Assembly (NCBI RefSeq): GCF_003857055.1
Contig: NZ_QGSZ01000182.1
Span: forward strand, 1-64,000
DNA from: Micromonospora inaquosa
GTDB lineage: Bacteria > Actinomycetota > Actinomycetes > Mycobacteriales > Micromonosporaceae
Direction: 5' to 3'
Length of the DNA: 64,000 nucleotides
Shown here: one piece after another, positions 8,168 to 17,209 of the stretch
How the letters are laid out: each line of letters starts with the position of its first letter
Numbering within the stretch: the first letter of the stretch is position 1
Notes under the pieces: generated by a model
Databases searched by the model: none
Told to the model about the DNA's origin: nothing
What the model saw: the letters and a program-made list of their open reading frames with translations, nothing else
Program-made: the position numbers and the translations under genes

Positions 8168-8494
8168 GTGACTTCTATCATCGAAATTCGGCCAGTCTGC
8201 GCCTTCGGCGCAATTAGGTTCGACGGGGGCGACGTTATGGATCGTGAAGCACTTGACCTAGGAGCAACGGAGGTAGCTGCCCGGGACGAGCCATGGAACG
8301 ACGAGAGGGTGCGGAGTTTAGGCATGGTCACCGATGCAGTCACGGCTGGTGCCATTCTAGGCGTTGGGCGTACCAAATCCTATGAGCTGGCGCGGCTGGG
8401 AGAATTCCCGGTTCCGGTCCTGAAGGTGGGGCGGCGGTACATCGTTCCTGTTCCTTCGCTCCTGGCCATCCTTACGGCTAACGACTCTCCATAG
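8168..8494 (+). CDS. Excisionase-like helix-turn-helix protein
   Basis: Up to 108 residues from a GTG; an internal ATG at 8237 is an alternative. The C-terminal 55 residues form a compact MerR/excisionase-type DNA-binding unit: TAGAILGVGRTKSYELARLG followed by the wing FPVPVLKVGRRYIVPVPSLL. Such proteins accompany integrases and replication genes of actinomycete integrative elements, where they control excision or element gene expression. No integrase is adjacent, so it probably marks a degraded element occupying about 8-12.5 kb. DNA-binding role is well supported; the specific site is unknown. Confidence 0.75.
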   Translation: MTSIIEIRPVCAFGAIRFDGGDVMDREALDLGATEVAARDEPWNDERVRSLGMVTDAVTAGAILGVGRTKSYELARLGEFPVPVLKVGRRYIVPVPSLLAILTANDSP

Positions 8495-9288
8495 GCGGAT
8501 AAGCGGCATCCTGGGCAATCCGTACACATCATGGATCTCACACGCCTGTTGCGGACTTCTGCTCCTCGCCGGCCGGCACCGAGGCTATGTGCCGCAGTGC
8601 CAACGGCGAGACCAGTTGAGCCGACCTGCCGCACCGATTGCTGACGGCTCTGCCGGACGCCCTCGACCAGTCGACGAGCTGACCGACGTGCCGCAGGGGG
8701 TGCGTGTATCTCTCCGAGGCGAAGGGGAGCGTACGGCGACACCGTCTTGCCTGTCTCCCCGGCGCCGCCGCCGGTAGGCGACACGGGGAGGAGGGGACGG
8801 TGACCTGCGACCGTGCCGGCTCCAGCGGCCCGGAAGGCGACCTCGCCGGCCACACGAGTTTGTCCCTCGGGCACCCGCCCAGCATCCGTTGCCACACAGC
8901 CTGTGGATAACGAGCCGGGGCCTGTGGATAACTCGCTGATCATGTCGCCTTGTGCTACGGATGCTGCTCGGTTCGCCGGCCGGCCAGTCCTGCGCAGTGC
9001 ACCACCGCCCAGCAGCTCACACTCGAAGTCCACCAGCTGCGCGAGGCGCTCGAACACGCCCGCAACGTCACCCGCCTGCCGCGCCCATAACGCTGACCGA
9101 AACCCCACAGGCGTCGCCAGCAGAGAACTGCCGATGGTGCGCAGCGCATTGCCGCTCAGTCACCCCGTAGACCGTGATGGCAACGGCGATGGATGAGCCG
9201 ACGCACACATCTGCCGACGAGAGCGCAAGTGATCTTGGCAGGAAAATGCGGTGCCGCGTCTCGGGTCCGTCGTCGTAGTGTTCCCAGT
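8495..9288. other. Non-coding stretch of an element relic, with paired DnaA boxes
   Basis: No intact gene was recognised. A short helical-looking C-terminal frame on the plus strand near 9001-9087 (ends with the stop at about 9087) may be the remnant of an element gene. The stretch contains two DnaA-box matches listed separately. Confidence 0.4.
8902..8931. promoter_or_regulatory. Two DnaA-box matches in tandem
   Basis: TGTGGATAA, the exact complement of the consensus DnaA box TTATCCACA, occurs at 8902-8910 and again at 8923-8931 in the same orientation, 21 bases apart (two helical turns). Two perfect copies on one helical face in a non-coding stretch next to an excisionase-like gene suggest a plasmid or element origin, or a DnaA titration site. 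Only two boxes and no AT-rich unwinding region were seen, so an origin is not established. Confidence 0.45.
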
Positions 9289-10038
9289 GTGACCGATGTG
9301 TTTGATCGCGTGAATGCCGTGTCAGCCACGGCAAGCCTTTGGCCCGACGAGCCCCTTGCTGGAAGTGGCTTCTCTGGCGACCTTGGGCTGTCCCCGCAGA
9401 TGCCTTCATACACTGTGGCTCGAACTCAGCTCCTGACGTCTATAAGACGTTTAAGAAACGCAGCTCAGCTCGTGAAAGTAGATGATGGCTGGGGCACCCA
9501 CCTTCTGATGTTGCGTCCGGCTCTCGTGCTGGCCGCCAAGGCGGCATGGATTGTTCGTCCGGATCGTTCCGACGAGCGGGTGAGCAGGTCACTTGGCGTG
9601 CTTCTGAATGATCAGCGAAGAGGCGCTAAGGCAATGCGAGACGCCGTTTCGCAGGGGGCGATGCCTGAGTTCGGGGAGGTGGCAAGCAAATTCGATCGGA
9701 GTTATAACTCTCTTGCTGACCTTGTCTCGGTAACGCCGGAGAAACAGCCAGGTGACGAAAAATTGATCCGTGCGCTTGGTGGCGACGTGAATTCCTACTA
9801 CGGAATCGATGATGCATCGTCCGACATGCAGCTCTTGTGGAACGCGTCGAGCAGTCTCGCTCATGGTGAGACATGGTTCTCGCTTCTCTCTGGTGGGCTT
9901 CAGCGAAAGCCGCTCGCCGAGATCTTCACGGCGCGAAGCTTTGACACCGTCTGCAGTGGGATCAACACGACGTCACTGCGCATCCTCCAACTTGCAACGT
10001 TTCCACCCGCCGGGGCGCAGCCGCCGGCCGCCACTTAA
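9289..10038 (+). CDS. Hypothetical protein
   Basis: About 249 residues from the GTG at 9289; an upstream ATG at 9193 extends it by 32 Arg-rich residues that look non-native. No recognised domain. The protein is soluble and mostly helical in appearance, with a LLWNASSSLAHGE motif near residue 215 reminiscent of helical toxin- or HEPN-like and DUF-type proteins, but not enough to name it. A/T-richer codons than its neighbours (for example near 9440-9480) suggest recent acquisition. Probably cargo of the mobile relic. Confidence 0.6.
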   Translation: MTDVFDRVNAVSATASLWPDEPLAGSGFSGDLGLSPQMPSYTVARTQLLTSIRRLRNAAQLVKVDDGWGTHLLMLRPALVLAAKAAWIVRPDRSDERVSRSLGVLLNDQRRGAKAMRDAVSQGAMPEFGEVASKFDRSYNSLADLVSVTPEKQPGDEKLIRALGGDVNSYYGIDDASSDMQLLWNASSSLAHGETWFSLLSGGLQRKPLAEIFTARSFDTVCSGINTTSLRILQLATFPPAGAQPPAAT

Positions 10039-10092
10039 CCAGCGGCCCATTTGGCGACCACTTCTTCATGATCACTCCTCGCCACGTTCGAC

Positions 10093-10395
10093 TTACAGGA
10101 GTGCGCCTATTTGGTATGGAATTTCGATCTGAGGCTCGTGCCGAGAGGTCAACCGCTCCATGATCCGATGCGCGCACATGACGCGATCCGGGCGCCGACC
10201 TGACTCGGCCGGGTAACCCAGCATAAGCAGAGGGAGTGGCGGCCACTGGGTTGGCTGCCCTCGCCGACCGAAGCGCGCGGTGACGGCGCTCGGGAAGTCG
10301 ATGGAGCGCTCCTGCTCGTCGTAACAGTCGGCACGGAGTTGGTCACCCGGTTTGAAGCCTTCGAGGGTGCCAGTCGCCAGGCTCACCAAGACCAA
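10093..10395 (-). CDS. Small hypothetical protein
   Basis: A 100-residue frame, soluble, with no signal or membrane segment and no recognised domain. Composition (GDQLRADCYDEQERSIDFPS, and a Pro/Leu-rich centre) is protein-like, and the frame keeps the G/C third-position bias. It converges on the upstream hypothetical gene and overlaps the start region of the next plus-strand frame, so one of the two starts is probably further in. It may be a remnant. Confidence 0.4.
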   Translation of the reverse strand: MVLVSLATGTLEGFKPGDQLRADCYDEQERSIDFPSAVTARFGRRGQPTQWPPLPLLMLGYPAESGRRPDRVMCAHRIMERLTSRHEPQIEIPYQIGALL

Positions 10396-10803
10396 GCCCG
10401 TAGGCCAGCATGGAACGGAGCATATCTTGAATCTCCCGTAGATTCGGCTCTCTCGTCAATCGACACAACTGACCGTGCACGGTCCCCTGTGGGGTTCCGA
10501 TTCCTCAAAGCTCCCGTGTCAGGCACCAGTGAAGTCGACGATTGCGAGGTGTGGGAGAGGGTCGAGGTGCCGTGCGTCGGTGGTCCGGTGGACGGCCGGT
10601 CTCTTCATGTACCGCTTGACGACGATGGCCTTCCCCCTCCCCAGATAGACCAGAGTTGGCTGTGGGTGGAGTACGGAAGCGAGCTGTTCGACCTCGACAC
10701 GAATGGGAAATACGAGCTGGAGCCTATCGCCGGGAATGGTCCGCCGTGGGTCTATACCTGGGTCAGCGAGCCGCCTGGACGAGCGCCTACGGCTTCGTCG
10801 TGA
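10339..10803 (+). CDS. Small hypothetical protein (GGPxDGR type)
   Basis: The last ~90 residues are protein-like and carry VEVPCVGGPVDGRSLHVPL, a motif familiar from short actinobacterial phage/element proteins of unknown role, followed by a Tyr/Trp-rich end. The first ~60 residues are less convincing, and an internal GTG at about 10516 may be the real start. Its company (excisionase-like gene, small unknown genes) fits a mobile-element cargo. Confidence 0.5.
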   Translation: MVTRFEAFEGASRQAHQDQARRPAWNGAYLESPVDSALSSIDTTDRARSPVGFRFLKAPVSGTSEVDDCEVWERVEVPCVGGPVDGRSLHVPLDDDGLPPPQIDQSWLWVEYGSELFDLDTNGKYELEPIAGNGPPWVYTWVSEPPGRAPTASS

Positions 10804-10831
10804 GCAATGCCGGGACCGCGCTCGCACCGAG

Positions 10832-11104
10832 TCACCCGAGGATGATCTCGTGGCGGTACGCCCGCACTCGCGCGCCGTCGGCCAGCACGACCTCGACCCG
10901 CCCAACGTTGTCGGGCTCCCTGCCCACGGCGTGGACCGGCTTACCGGCATGCTGTTCCGCCCGATCATGGTCAGTCTCAACGTGGTCGGGCCGGAAGACC
11001 CAGGCCAGGCTCACAGGATGACTGGACACCAACACCCCCAGGGATAGCACACCTGTTCGAGCATCGAGTCTAGTCACTTCGGATCCGACTGAAGCTTGCG
11101 ACAC
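10832..11104 (-). CDS. Small hypothetical protein
   Basis: A 90-residue frame with balanced soluble composition and a beta-rich end (VEVVLADGARVRAYRHEIILG). No family recognised. Converges with the plus-strand GGPxDGR-type gene with 28 bases between them. Probably a small element gene. Confidence 0.45.
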   Translation of the reverse strand: MSQASVGSEVTRLDARTGVLSLGVLVSSHPVSLAWVFRPDHVETDHDRAEQHAGKPVHAVGREPDNVGRVEVVLADGARVRAYRHEIILG

Positions 11105-11438
11105 GTCGAGGATTCGGATCGTGCGGTGGCGCGGCGCGCCGGCTCGGCGGAGTGGCGGTCGGGACCAGACGGTGTCGTCCTGCCCACCGGCCGAGCGAAC
11201 GACGTGAGATCAAGCTGTGTGGCGCGGTAGGTTCTGGTCCGCGAGCAGGGATCCGTCCTTGCTCTCGGACCTTGTCGTGGCTCGCCCGCTTCCGCCGCTC
11301 TGATGGTCGCCCGCCTGCGTGAGGCTACGTTCGGCTGCCTCGATCGGATCGGGCGGCGGAGCCCGCCGACGTTCGACCGCCCACGGCGCATCGGACACTG
11401 GTCGCGTTCCTCTAAGCAGGCAGTCATGGCGCAGGCGT
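11105..11438. other. Intergenic region
   Basis: About 330 bases with no convincing coding frame or RNA gene. It separates the small unknown genes from the ligase relic. Confidence 0.4.
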
Positions 11439-12254
11439 TCATTGCTCGCCGAAGTAGCCCTCTTCTTCGCCGAGTAGCAGCGGGACGTCGTACACCGACA
11501 CTTCGGGCAGTGCCCGTACGTAGCGGACGCGGTGGCGCCACCGCTGGTGCTCGAACGCCACGTCAGCTTCGATCTCCACGACCACGTTCGGCTCCACCTG
11601 CACGTACCGCAGCGGCTCTGCCCGCTCCAGCTGTCCGGACCAGAATGCGGGCAGCGGTTCCGGCCAGGGGTGCAGCACTGGGGCACCGCGGCGTTGCGCC
11701 GCCCGCAGGGGCGACAGCATCCCGCCGAGCTCCTCGCGCTGCGCGGCGCTGAGCGGGTGGGTGCGGCCGGTGTACCGAAGCCGCCCTCGCCGGTCGCGCC
11801 GGCCGAGCAGCACGGTGGCTGGGTCGCGAAGGCTGCCCGTCACCCCGCCGGCGACCACCTCGGTGGTGATCCGGGTGCGGTATTTCCACCAGCCCCTTCT
11901 GCCGGGTTCGTAGCGGCCGGTCAACCGTTTGGACACCACCCCCTCGATGCCGGCCGCGACTGTCCAGTTCACCAGCCACTCCGAGACCTGCTGCGTGTCG
12001 GTTGTCTGTGGGGTCAGAGTGAGCTGCGTTGGCGCGTCGACCAGCAGTCGCTCCAGCCGGGCCCGCCGCTCCGACAGCGGCAGACCCAGGGCTACCTCGC
12101 CTCCGGTGTCGGCCAACAGGTCGAACAGCACGTAGTGGGCGGGGTAGTCGTGGGCCAAGCGCAGCAGTGTGCGGCCGGCGGTGAGCCGCCGCTGCAGCAG
12201 CGCGAAGTTCGTCCGACCGCGCTCCCACACGATCAGCTCACCGTCCAGCACCAC
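11439..12254 (-). pseudogene. ATP-dependent DNA ligase, 5'-truncated
   Basis: The 271 readable residues match the second half of LigD/LigC-type ATP-dependent ligases: the segment from motif III (VVLDGELIVWE) through motifs IV and V (AAGIEGVVSKRLTGRYEPGRRGWWKYR) into the OB-fold domain. The adenylation motif I lysine (KxDG) and everything before it are absent. In the same frame a few more family-like residues can be read upstream to about 12300, after which similarity stops, so the truncation point is near there. Without motif I it cannot form the AMP-lysine intermediate. Its end at 11439 looks complete. Confidence 0.8.
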
Positions 12255-12534
12255 CCCGGGCGGGAGCCGGCGGACGGCTCGGTGATGTCTGCTGGCGACA
12301 TCGGATATCAGAACTGTCGGAATGCATCGACTGGGCGGGCGGCCCGGTTCCGCGCTGGGCGGTTCGGCGGAGTTGTTCGTAGCGTTCGCGGGGTTCGGCG
12401 ATGATCGGGTTGATGCCGTGGCGACGACACCAGGTCACGTCGAACAAGGCCCCGACGCTGCGCAGTGCGAGGATCCGGATAAAGGTCCATGGCCGGCCGA
12501 CGAACTGCTTGCCGAATTCACTGCCGCGCGGCAC
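12250..12534 (-). CDS. Hypothetical protein or fragment next to the ligase relic
   Basis: About 90 residues from an ATG at 12534, with strong G/C third-position bias through RERYEQLRRTAQRG (about 12350), then deteriorating. No recognised domain. The frame runs into the broken ligase, so the two pieces were probably joined by a deletion that removed the end of this gene and the start of the ligase. Confidence 0.35.
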
Positions 12535-12786
12535 TGCGCGTAGGACAGGCCCGGCATGATCGCGAGGGAGACAGCGGCCAGGGCGCGGCTTCTCGTAGCG
12601 GTGCCCATGACGGGATGGCGCCGGCGTTTGCGGACGAGGTGAGCATCAGATCGGCGAGATCACCGAGACATGCGAATATCCGACACGATGCCGGAGGTGA
12701 GCCGCCTGAATCATTGGCCAGCGTCCGGAGCGAGCGCCAGCGGTTGGCCGTGAGCCGTAGGGCGTGTCGCCGTAGGCTCTCTGATC

Positions 12787-14133
12787 ATGGTCGTTCGTCG
12801 CTCGCGTAATCTGCACGCCGCGCTGGCTGTGCCGGCGTTCCGGCGGTTGCTGGCGGTGCGCCTGTCCGGCCAGTTCACCGACGGCGTGTTCCAGGCCGCG
12901 CTGGCCGGCAGCGTGCTGTTCAACCCCGACCGGCAGGCCACCCCGACGGCCATCGCGCTCGCCGCTGCGGTGTTGGTCCTGCCGTACTCGCTGGTGGGTC
13001 CGTTCGCCGGGGTGTTGTTGGACCGGTGGAGCCGCCGGTCGGTCACCGTTTGGACGAATACGCTGCGGGCTGCTTTGGCGCTGCCGATCGCCGCGATGGT
13101 CTTCCTGGGCTCCGAGGGTGGCCTGTTCTTCGCCACGACCTTGGTGGTGATCGGGTTGGGTCGGCTGTTGTTGTCGGGGTTGTCGGCGGCGACGCCCCAC
13201 GTGGTGTCCGATGAGCGCCTGGTCACGGCCAACGCGGTCGCCGGAACCACCGGGTCGACTGCCTACTCGCTCGGGCTGGGCGTCGCCCTGCTGCTGCTGG
13301 GCAGCGTCTTCCCCGCCGGGGACACCGGCTACGCGGGGATCGCGCTGCTCGCCCCGGTGGGCTACCTGGCCAGCGCCGCCCTGGCCCGATTCTCGTTCAC
13401 CCGGGCACAACTGGGCCCTGATCAAGTGGCCCCACACCGGGCAGGTGTGGTGGGCGAGGCTGTCGCCGTGGTACGCGACATGGCCGATGGGTTGCGTCAC
13501 TTACGGCGGGCGCGGGGGGCGGCGTACGCGATGGCGGCGCAGGCCGGGTTCCGGGTGCTGTTCGGGGTGCTCGCCCTGGCAATGCTGCTGCTCTACCGCA
13601 ACGACTTCGCCGGCGACGACCTCGACGGGGTGCCCACGCAGCTGGGGTTGGTCTTCGCCGCCGGCGCGCTCGGGGTCCTGGCCGCGGCCGCGCTGACCCC
13701 GCCGGTCACGCGACGCATCGGTGGATGGCGGTGGGTAACCGGGCTGCTGGCCGCGGTGGCGGTGACGCTGCCAGTGTTCGGGCTGCCGTTTCACCCACTG
13801 CTGCTGGTGGTGCTCGTGTGGGTGGTCAACGTCGCCGGTCACGGCATCAAGATCGTGGTGGACACGACGGTGCAGCGCGAGTGCGCCGACGCCGTGCGGG
13901 GGCGGGTGTTCGCCGTCAACGACACGACGTTCAACCTCGCCTACGTGCTCGGCATGGTGCTCGCGTCCCGGTTCATCCCCGACGACGGGCGCTCGCCGAC
14001 GCTGCTCGGTGTTGCCGCGGTCGGCTACGGGTGCCTCGCGGTCGGCTACGCGGTCGCCGGCGGACGGTGGGCCCGCGAGACCGGGAACGGTGGCGCACAC
14101 CTGGCGGCTGCGATGACGTCCGTCGAGCGGTAA
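12787..14133 (+). CDS. Major facilitator superfamily transporter
   Basis: 448 residues with about 12 hydrophobic segments. The loop after the second helix (LLDRWSRRSVTVW) matches the MFS signature GxxxDRxGRR, and a long Arg/Asp-rich central loop (about residues 205-245) divides two six-helix halves. The family exports drugs or small metabolites by proton antiport. ATG at 12787. It stands alone between the ligase relic and an IS630 element. A strong terminator hairpin follows directly. Substrate unknown. Confidence 0.85.
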   Translation: MVVRRSRNLHAALAVPAFRRLLAVRLSGQFTDGVFQAALAGSVLFNPDRQATPTAIALAAAVLVLPYSLVGPFAGVLLDRWSRRSVTVWTNTLRAALALPIAAMVFLGSEGGLFFATTLVVIGLGRLLLSGLSAATPHVVSDERLVTANAVAGTTGSTAYSLGLGVALLLLGSVFPAGDTGYAGIALLAPVGYLASAALARFSFTRAQLGPDQVAPHRAGVVGEAVAVVRDMADGLRHLRRARGAAYAMAAQAGFRVLFGVLALAMLLLYRNDFAGDDLDGVPTQLGLVFAAGALGVLAAAALTPPVTRRIGGWRWVTGLLAAVAVTLPVFGLPFHPLLLVVLVWVVNVAGHGIKIVVDTTVQRECADAVRGRVFAVNDTTFNLAYVLGMVLASRFIPDDGRSPTLLGVAAVGYGCLAVGYAVAGGRWARETGNGGAHLAAAMTSVER

Positions 14134-14162
14134 GCACCAGTTGCGCCCCGTCGGGCACAGGC

Positions 14163-14195
14163 GACGGCCACGACGGGGGTGCCGTCGTGGCCGTC
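14163..14195 (+). terminator. Hairpin terminator after the MFS gene
   Basis: A perfect 12-base-pair stem (14163-14174 with 14184-14195) with a 9-base loop, 29 bases after the MFS stop. No T-tract, as often in high-GC actinobacteria. The IS630 element inserted immediately after the 3' arm. Confidence 0.7.
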
Positions 14196-15395
14196 TAGTG
14201 CCTCGTCATGCAGCCTTGAACGGGTAATCCGGGTGGCGGATCTTTGAGTTGATCGCGAATCCGGTCTTGGGTCGGGCTCGCTGGTTGCGCCACCGGATGT
14301 AGTTGCCGATCGCGGTGTCTTGCTCGGCGTGGCTGCGGTGGTCGGTGCCGTTGAGGGCGAAGTAGCGCACGGCGGCGAACTCTGCTTCGATCCAGTTCAG
14401 CCAGGAGGCGTAGGTGGGTAGGAAGACCAGGTCGACGTGGTTGGTGGCGCACCAGGCGCGAACCTCGGGGTGTTTGTGCGGAGAGAAGTTGTCGCAGATC
14501 AGGTAGAGGTGCTCGCCGGGCCAGCGGGCGCGCAGGGTCTTGAGGAAGCTGAGGAACTCGCGCCAGCGTTTGCGGTCGCGGATGCGGTGGTGCAGCTTGC
14601 CGGTGCTCAGGTCGAGGCCGGCGATCATGTGTCGCACACCCTGGTCGCGGGTGTAGGTGGCGCGTAGTCGCACAGGTTGTCCGACCGGGCGCCATGCCCG
14701 TCCCGGGCGGGGTTGCAGGTTCAGTGGGCCGAACTCGTCCACGCAAAGGACCCGGCCACCCGGCGGCGGGTGGTCGTAGAGGTCCAGGATCCGGCGCATC
14801 TTCGTCGTGAAGTCGGGGTCGGTGCTGGCCTTCCACGTCTTGGTGGCCTGCCAGGACACCCCACGCTCGTGCAGGGCCCGCCGGATCGTCTCGACGCTGA
14901 TCGTGGTGACGTAGCCGGCGGCGATGAGGTACTCGCGCAGCTTCGCAAGCGACCAGCAGGAGAACGGTCGGCCGAGGAAGCGGGGGTCGCACCGGGCGAT
15001 GACGCAGATCCAGTCACGAGTCTGCTCATCGATCCGTCTCGGTGCGCCCCCGCTCCATTTTGGGTCCAGCGCGTCGAACCCCCGATCGTTGAACGCGTGG
15101 ATCACGTCGCGGACGTAGTCCTCGGTCACCTTCAGCAGGTGAGCGATGTCCGGCGCAGGTTGACCCTGGGCTGACATCAACACCACGATCGCCCGCCGCA
15201 GCTTCACCGGGTCCTTCGCCGTGCGGGTGACCTTCTGCAACCGCTGACCCTCGACCATCGACACCTGCCGGACGAACACCTCCGGGCGTCTGCCCACGAC
15301 CATCACCTCCCACAGCCAACCGATGGGAGACAGCCTGCCCGAAACGCCCTCAGAACCGGCGGATTACACGATCAACGTTCAAAGACGAGGCACTA
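14196..15395. mobile_element. IS630-family insertion sequence, apparently intact
   Basis: A 1.2-kb element with terminal inverted repeats TAGTGCCTCGTC (14196-14207) and its exact complement (15384-15395), both beginning with TA, the target dinucleotide that IS630/Tc1-type elements duplicate. It encloses a single uninterrupted transposase gene. It separates the MFS terminator from the CsbD gene. Confidence 0.85.
14206..15306 (-). CDS. IS630-family transposase
   Basis: 366 residues. An N-terminal helix-turn-helix region (KLRRAIVVLMSAQGQPAPDIAHLL) and winged-helix part precede a DDE catalytic core: CVDEFGPL (first Asp, about residue 190), LICDNFSPHK (second Asp) and NWIEAEF (the final acidic residue). 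All three catalytic acids are present and the frame is open, so the element may be active. The start is ambiguous because several GTG/ATG codons lie at the 5' end. Confidence 0.9.
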   Translation of the reverse strand: MMVVGRRPEVFVRQVSMVEGQRLQKVTRTAKDPVKLRRAIVVLMSAQGQPAPDIAHLLKVTEDYVRDVIHAFNDRGFDALDPKWSGGAPRRIDEQTRDWICVIARCDPRFLGRPFSCWSLAKLREYLIAAGYVTTISVETIRRALHERGVSWQATKTWKASTDPDFTTKMRRILDLYDHPPPGGRVLCVDEFGPLNLQPRPGRAWRPVGQPVRLRATYTRDQGVRHMIAGLDLSTGKLHHRIRDRKRWREFLSFLKTLRARWPGEHLYLICDNFSPHKHPEVRAWCATNHVDLVFLPTYASWLNWIEAEFAAVRYFALNGTDHRSHAEQDTAIGNYIRWRNQRARPKTGFAINSKIRHPDYPFKAA

Positions 15396-15431
15396 GTCAC
15401 TTCACCGTGTCGCGCCTTGCGCGAGCCTGGG

Positions 15432-15605
15432 TCAGCTCTTGAAGGCGTCCTTGATCTTCTCGCCGGCCTGCTTCAGCTTGGAGCTGGCCTGGTCACCGCG
15501 ACCCTCAGCTTCGAGCTGCTCGTTGTCGGTGGCCTTACCGGCGCCTTCCTTGAGCTTGCCGGCGGCCTCTTCGGAGGCGTTGCCGATCTTGTCGTCGATG
15601 CCCAT
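15432..15605 (-). CDS. CsbD-family stress protein
   Basis: 57 residues from the ATG at 15603-15605 with a GGAGG-like site just upstream. Highly charged, helical and rich in Lys, Glu and Ala, with the family pattern DKIGNASEEAAGKLKEGAGK and AEGRGDQASSKLKQAG. CsbD-like proteins are abundant cytoplasmic proteins induced by general stress; their biochemical role is unknown. It begins a run of leftward stress-linked genes up to 18.6 kb. Confidence 0.85.
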   Translation of the reverse strand: MGIDDKIGNASEEAAGKLKEGAGKATDNEQLEAEGRGDQASSKLKQAGEKIKDAFKS

Positions 15606-15689
15606 GGGAGCCTCCTACAGTCAGTGGTGGCGCTACACGAATGTCAGTACCCCCGCCGGCCAGTCCCAACCGTCGGGCCCCGGCAGCGG

Positions 15690-16643
15690 TCAAGCGGGCA
15701 GGCCCGGGGCCGGGTGCCGGTCGATGTCGGGTTCGAGGTAGACGACCTTGGCGGTCGGCAACGCCTGCCGTAGGCGCGCCTCGGCGTCGTCGATGGTCGC
15801 GGCGATGCTGGCGCCGTTGTCGCTCGCGGACACGGCGATCTTCGCGGCGACCAGGAGTTCCTCGGGGCCGAGGTGCATGGTGCGCAGGTGGATGATCCGG
15901 TCCACGCCGGGGGTGGACAGCAGCGCGGTGTGCACGGCGCTGACCTCCTCGGGCAACGCGGATTCACCGATGAGCAGGCTCTTGATCTCGGTGGCCAGGG
16001 TGATCGCGATGCTGACCAGCAGGACGCCGATGCATCCGGTGGCGATGCCGTCGAAGACGCCGTTGCCGGTGAGCACGGTCAGGCCGACACCGAGCAGCGC
16101 GAAGACGAGGCCGAGTAGCGCGCCGGCGTCCTCCAGGAGGATCACCGGCAGCTCCGGGGAGCGTGAGCGGCGCACGAACGCGACCCAGCTACGGCCACCG
16201 CGGACCTTGTTGGCCTCCCCCACCGCGGTGCGCAGTGCGTAGCCCTCCAGGGCCATGGCGATCACCAGGACGCCGACCGCGATCAGCGGTGAGGTCAGCT
16301 CGTGCGGGTGGGTGATTTTCTGGTAGCTCTCGTAGAGGGCGTAGAGCCCGCCGAGGGTGAACAGGATGATCGCCACGAGGAACGCGTAGATGTAGCGCTC
16401 ACGGGCGTACCCGAAGGGGTGCAGGGGCGACGGGGCGCGGCGGGCGCGTTTGGCGCCGACCAGCAGCAGCGCCTGGTTGGTCGAGTCGGCCACCGAGTGC
16501 ACGCCCTCGGCCAGCATCGACGCCGAGCCGGTGATCGCGGCGGCGACGAACTTACTCACCGCGATACCCAGGTTCGCGATCAACGCCGTCACCACGGCCT
16601 TGGTACTGCCTTCAGCCGCCATCGGCCCGTTCTCCCTCGTCAA
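15690..16643 (-). CDS. Cation diffusion facilitator family transporter
   Basis: 317 residues with about six membrane helices and a cytoplasmic C-terminal domain (from about residue 225). The metal-site motif in helix 2 reads AEGVHSVADSTNQ and a second acidic motif EDAGALLGL lies in helix 5, as in the SLC30A9-like branch of CDF proteins. The C-terminal ferredoxin-like domain (VDRIIHLRTMHLGPEELLV) is complete. Predicted to exchange divalent metal, probably zinc, for protons. Metal specificity cannot be read. Confidence 0.85.
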   Translation of the reverse strand: MTRENGPMAAEGSTKAVVTALIANLGIAVSKFVAAAITGSASMLAEGVHSVADSTNQALLLVGAKRARRAPSPLHPFGYARERYIYAFLVAIILFTLGGLYALYESYQKITHPHELTSPLIAVGVLVIAMALEGYALRTAVGEANKVRGGRSWVAFVRRSRSPELPVILLEDAGALLGLVFALLGVGLTVLTGNGVFDGIATGCIGVLLVSIAITLATEIKSLLIGESALPEEVSAVHTALLSTPGVDRIIHLRTMHLGPEELLVAAKIAVSASDNGASIAATIDDAEARLRQALPTAKVVYLEPDIDRHPAPGLPA

Positions 16644-16727
16644 AGCTGTCTTGCGAAGCGATCAGTGTGCCAGCGACGTCAGATCCGCCCATCAGGGGAG
16701 GTGCCCCTGGCCTGCCCTTGACCAGCA

Positions 16728-16758
16728 GCGGGCCCACCCCCGGAAGGGGCGGGCCCGC
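16728..16758 (-). terminator. Hairpin terminator after the GlsB-like gene
   Basis: GCGGGCCC at 16728-16735 pairs with GGGCCCGC at 16751-16758, extended by C4/G4 pairing inside, leaving a tiny GGAA-type loop. It lies 16 bases after the stop of the leftward membrane-protein gene. Confidence 0.6.
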
Positions 16759-16773
16759 ACGCGAGAGTCAGGG

Positions 16774-17046
16774 TCAGCCCACGCGACGGCGGCCCCAGAC
16801 GCCGGCGACGACCGCGACACCGATCGCGGCGAAGACAACCTGGATGAGCAGCTCGATCCAGTCCGGGCCGCTGGTGTCGTCCACGCCGAGGGCGCCGGCG
16901 ACGAGCGTGCCGAGGATCGCGGCGAGCACACCGATCGCGAGGGTGAGCCAGATCGAGATGTTCTGCTTGCCCGGTACGACCAGCCGGCCCAACGCGCCGA
17001 TGACCAGACCGATGAGAATGGCGGTGAAGAAGCCGGAGATTTCCAT
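16774..17046 (-). CDS. GlsB/YeaQ/YmgE-family membrane protein
   Basis: 90 residues from the ATG at 17044-17046, chosen because GGAGGG lies just upstream and the longer frame adds a non-homologous leader. Three hydrophobic segments with Gly-zipper-like patterning (LIGLVIGALGRLVVPGKQ, then a second and third helix) are typical of this small stress-associated family. It probably resides in the cytoplasmic membrane. Function in the family is poorly defined. Part of the leftward stress block. Confidence 0.85.
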   Translation of the reverse strand: MEISGFFTAILIGLVIGALGRLVVPGKQNISIWLTLAIGVLAAILGTLVAGALGVDDTSGPDWIELLIQVVFAAIGVAVVAGVWGRRRVG

Positions 17047-17154
17047 GAGGGCCGTCCCTCCAGAGGGGTTGTCGTCGACCCGATCATTGCCCCACGCCGC
17101 AAGTGGCAAAACCACCCGCCACTGACCAGCGGTGGCCCGCGTTCTGACAAGGTA

Positions 17155-17195
17155 GATGCCCGACGGCCCAGGAGTTCTCGTGGCCGTCGGGCATC
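17155..17195 (-). terminator. Hairpin terminator after the HhH-like small gene
   Basis: A perfect 14-base-pair stem (17155-17168 with 17182-17195) and a 13-base loop, 15 bases beyond the stop of the leftward gene at 17210. Confidence 0.7.
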
Positions 17196-17209
17196 CGGTG
17201 TGACGGGTG

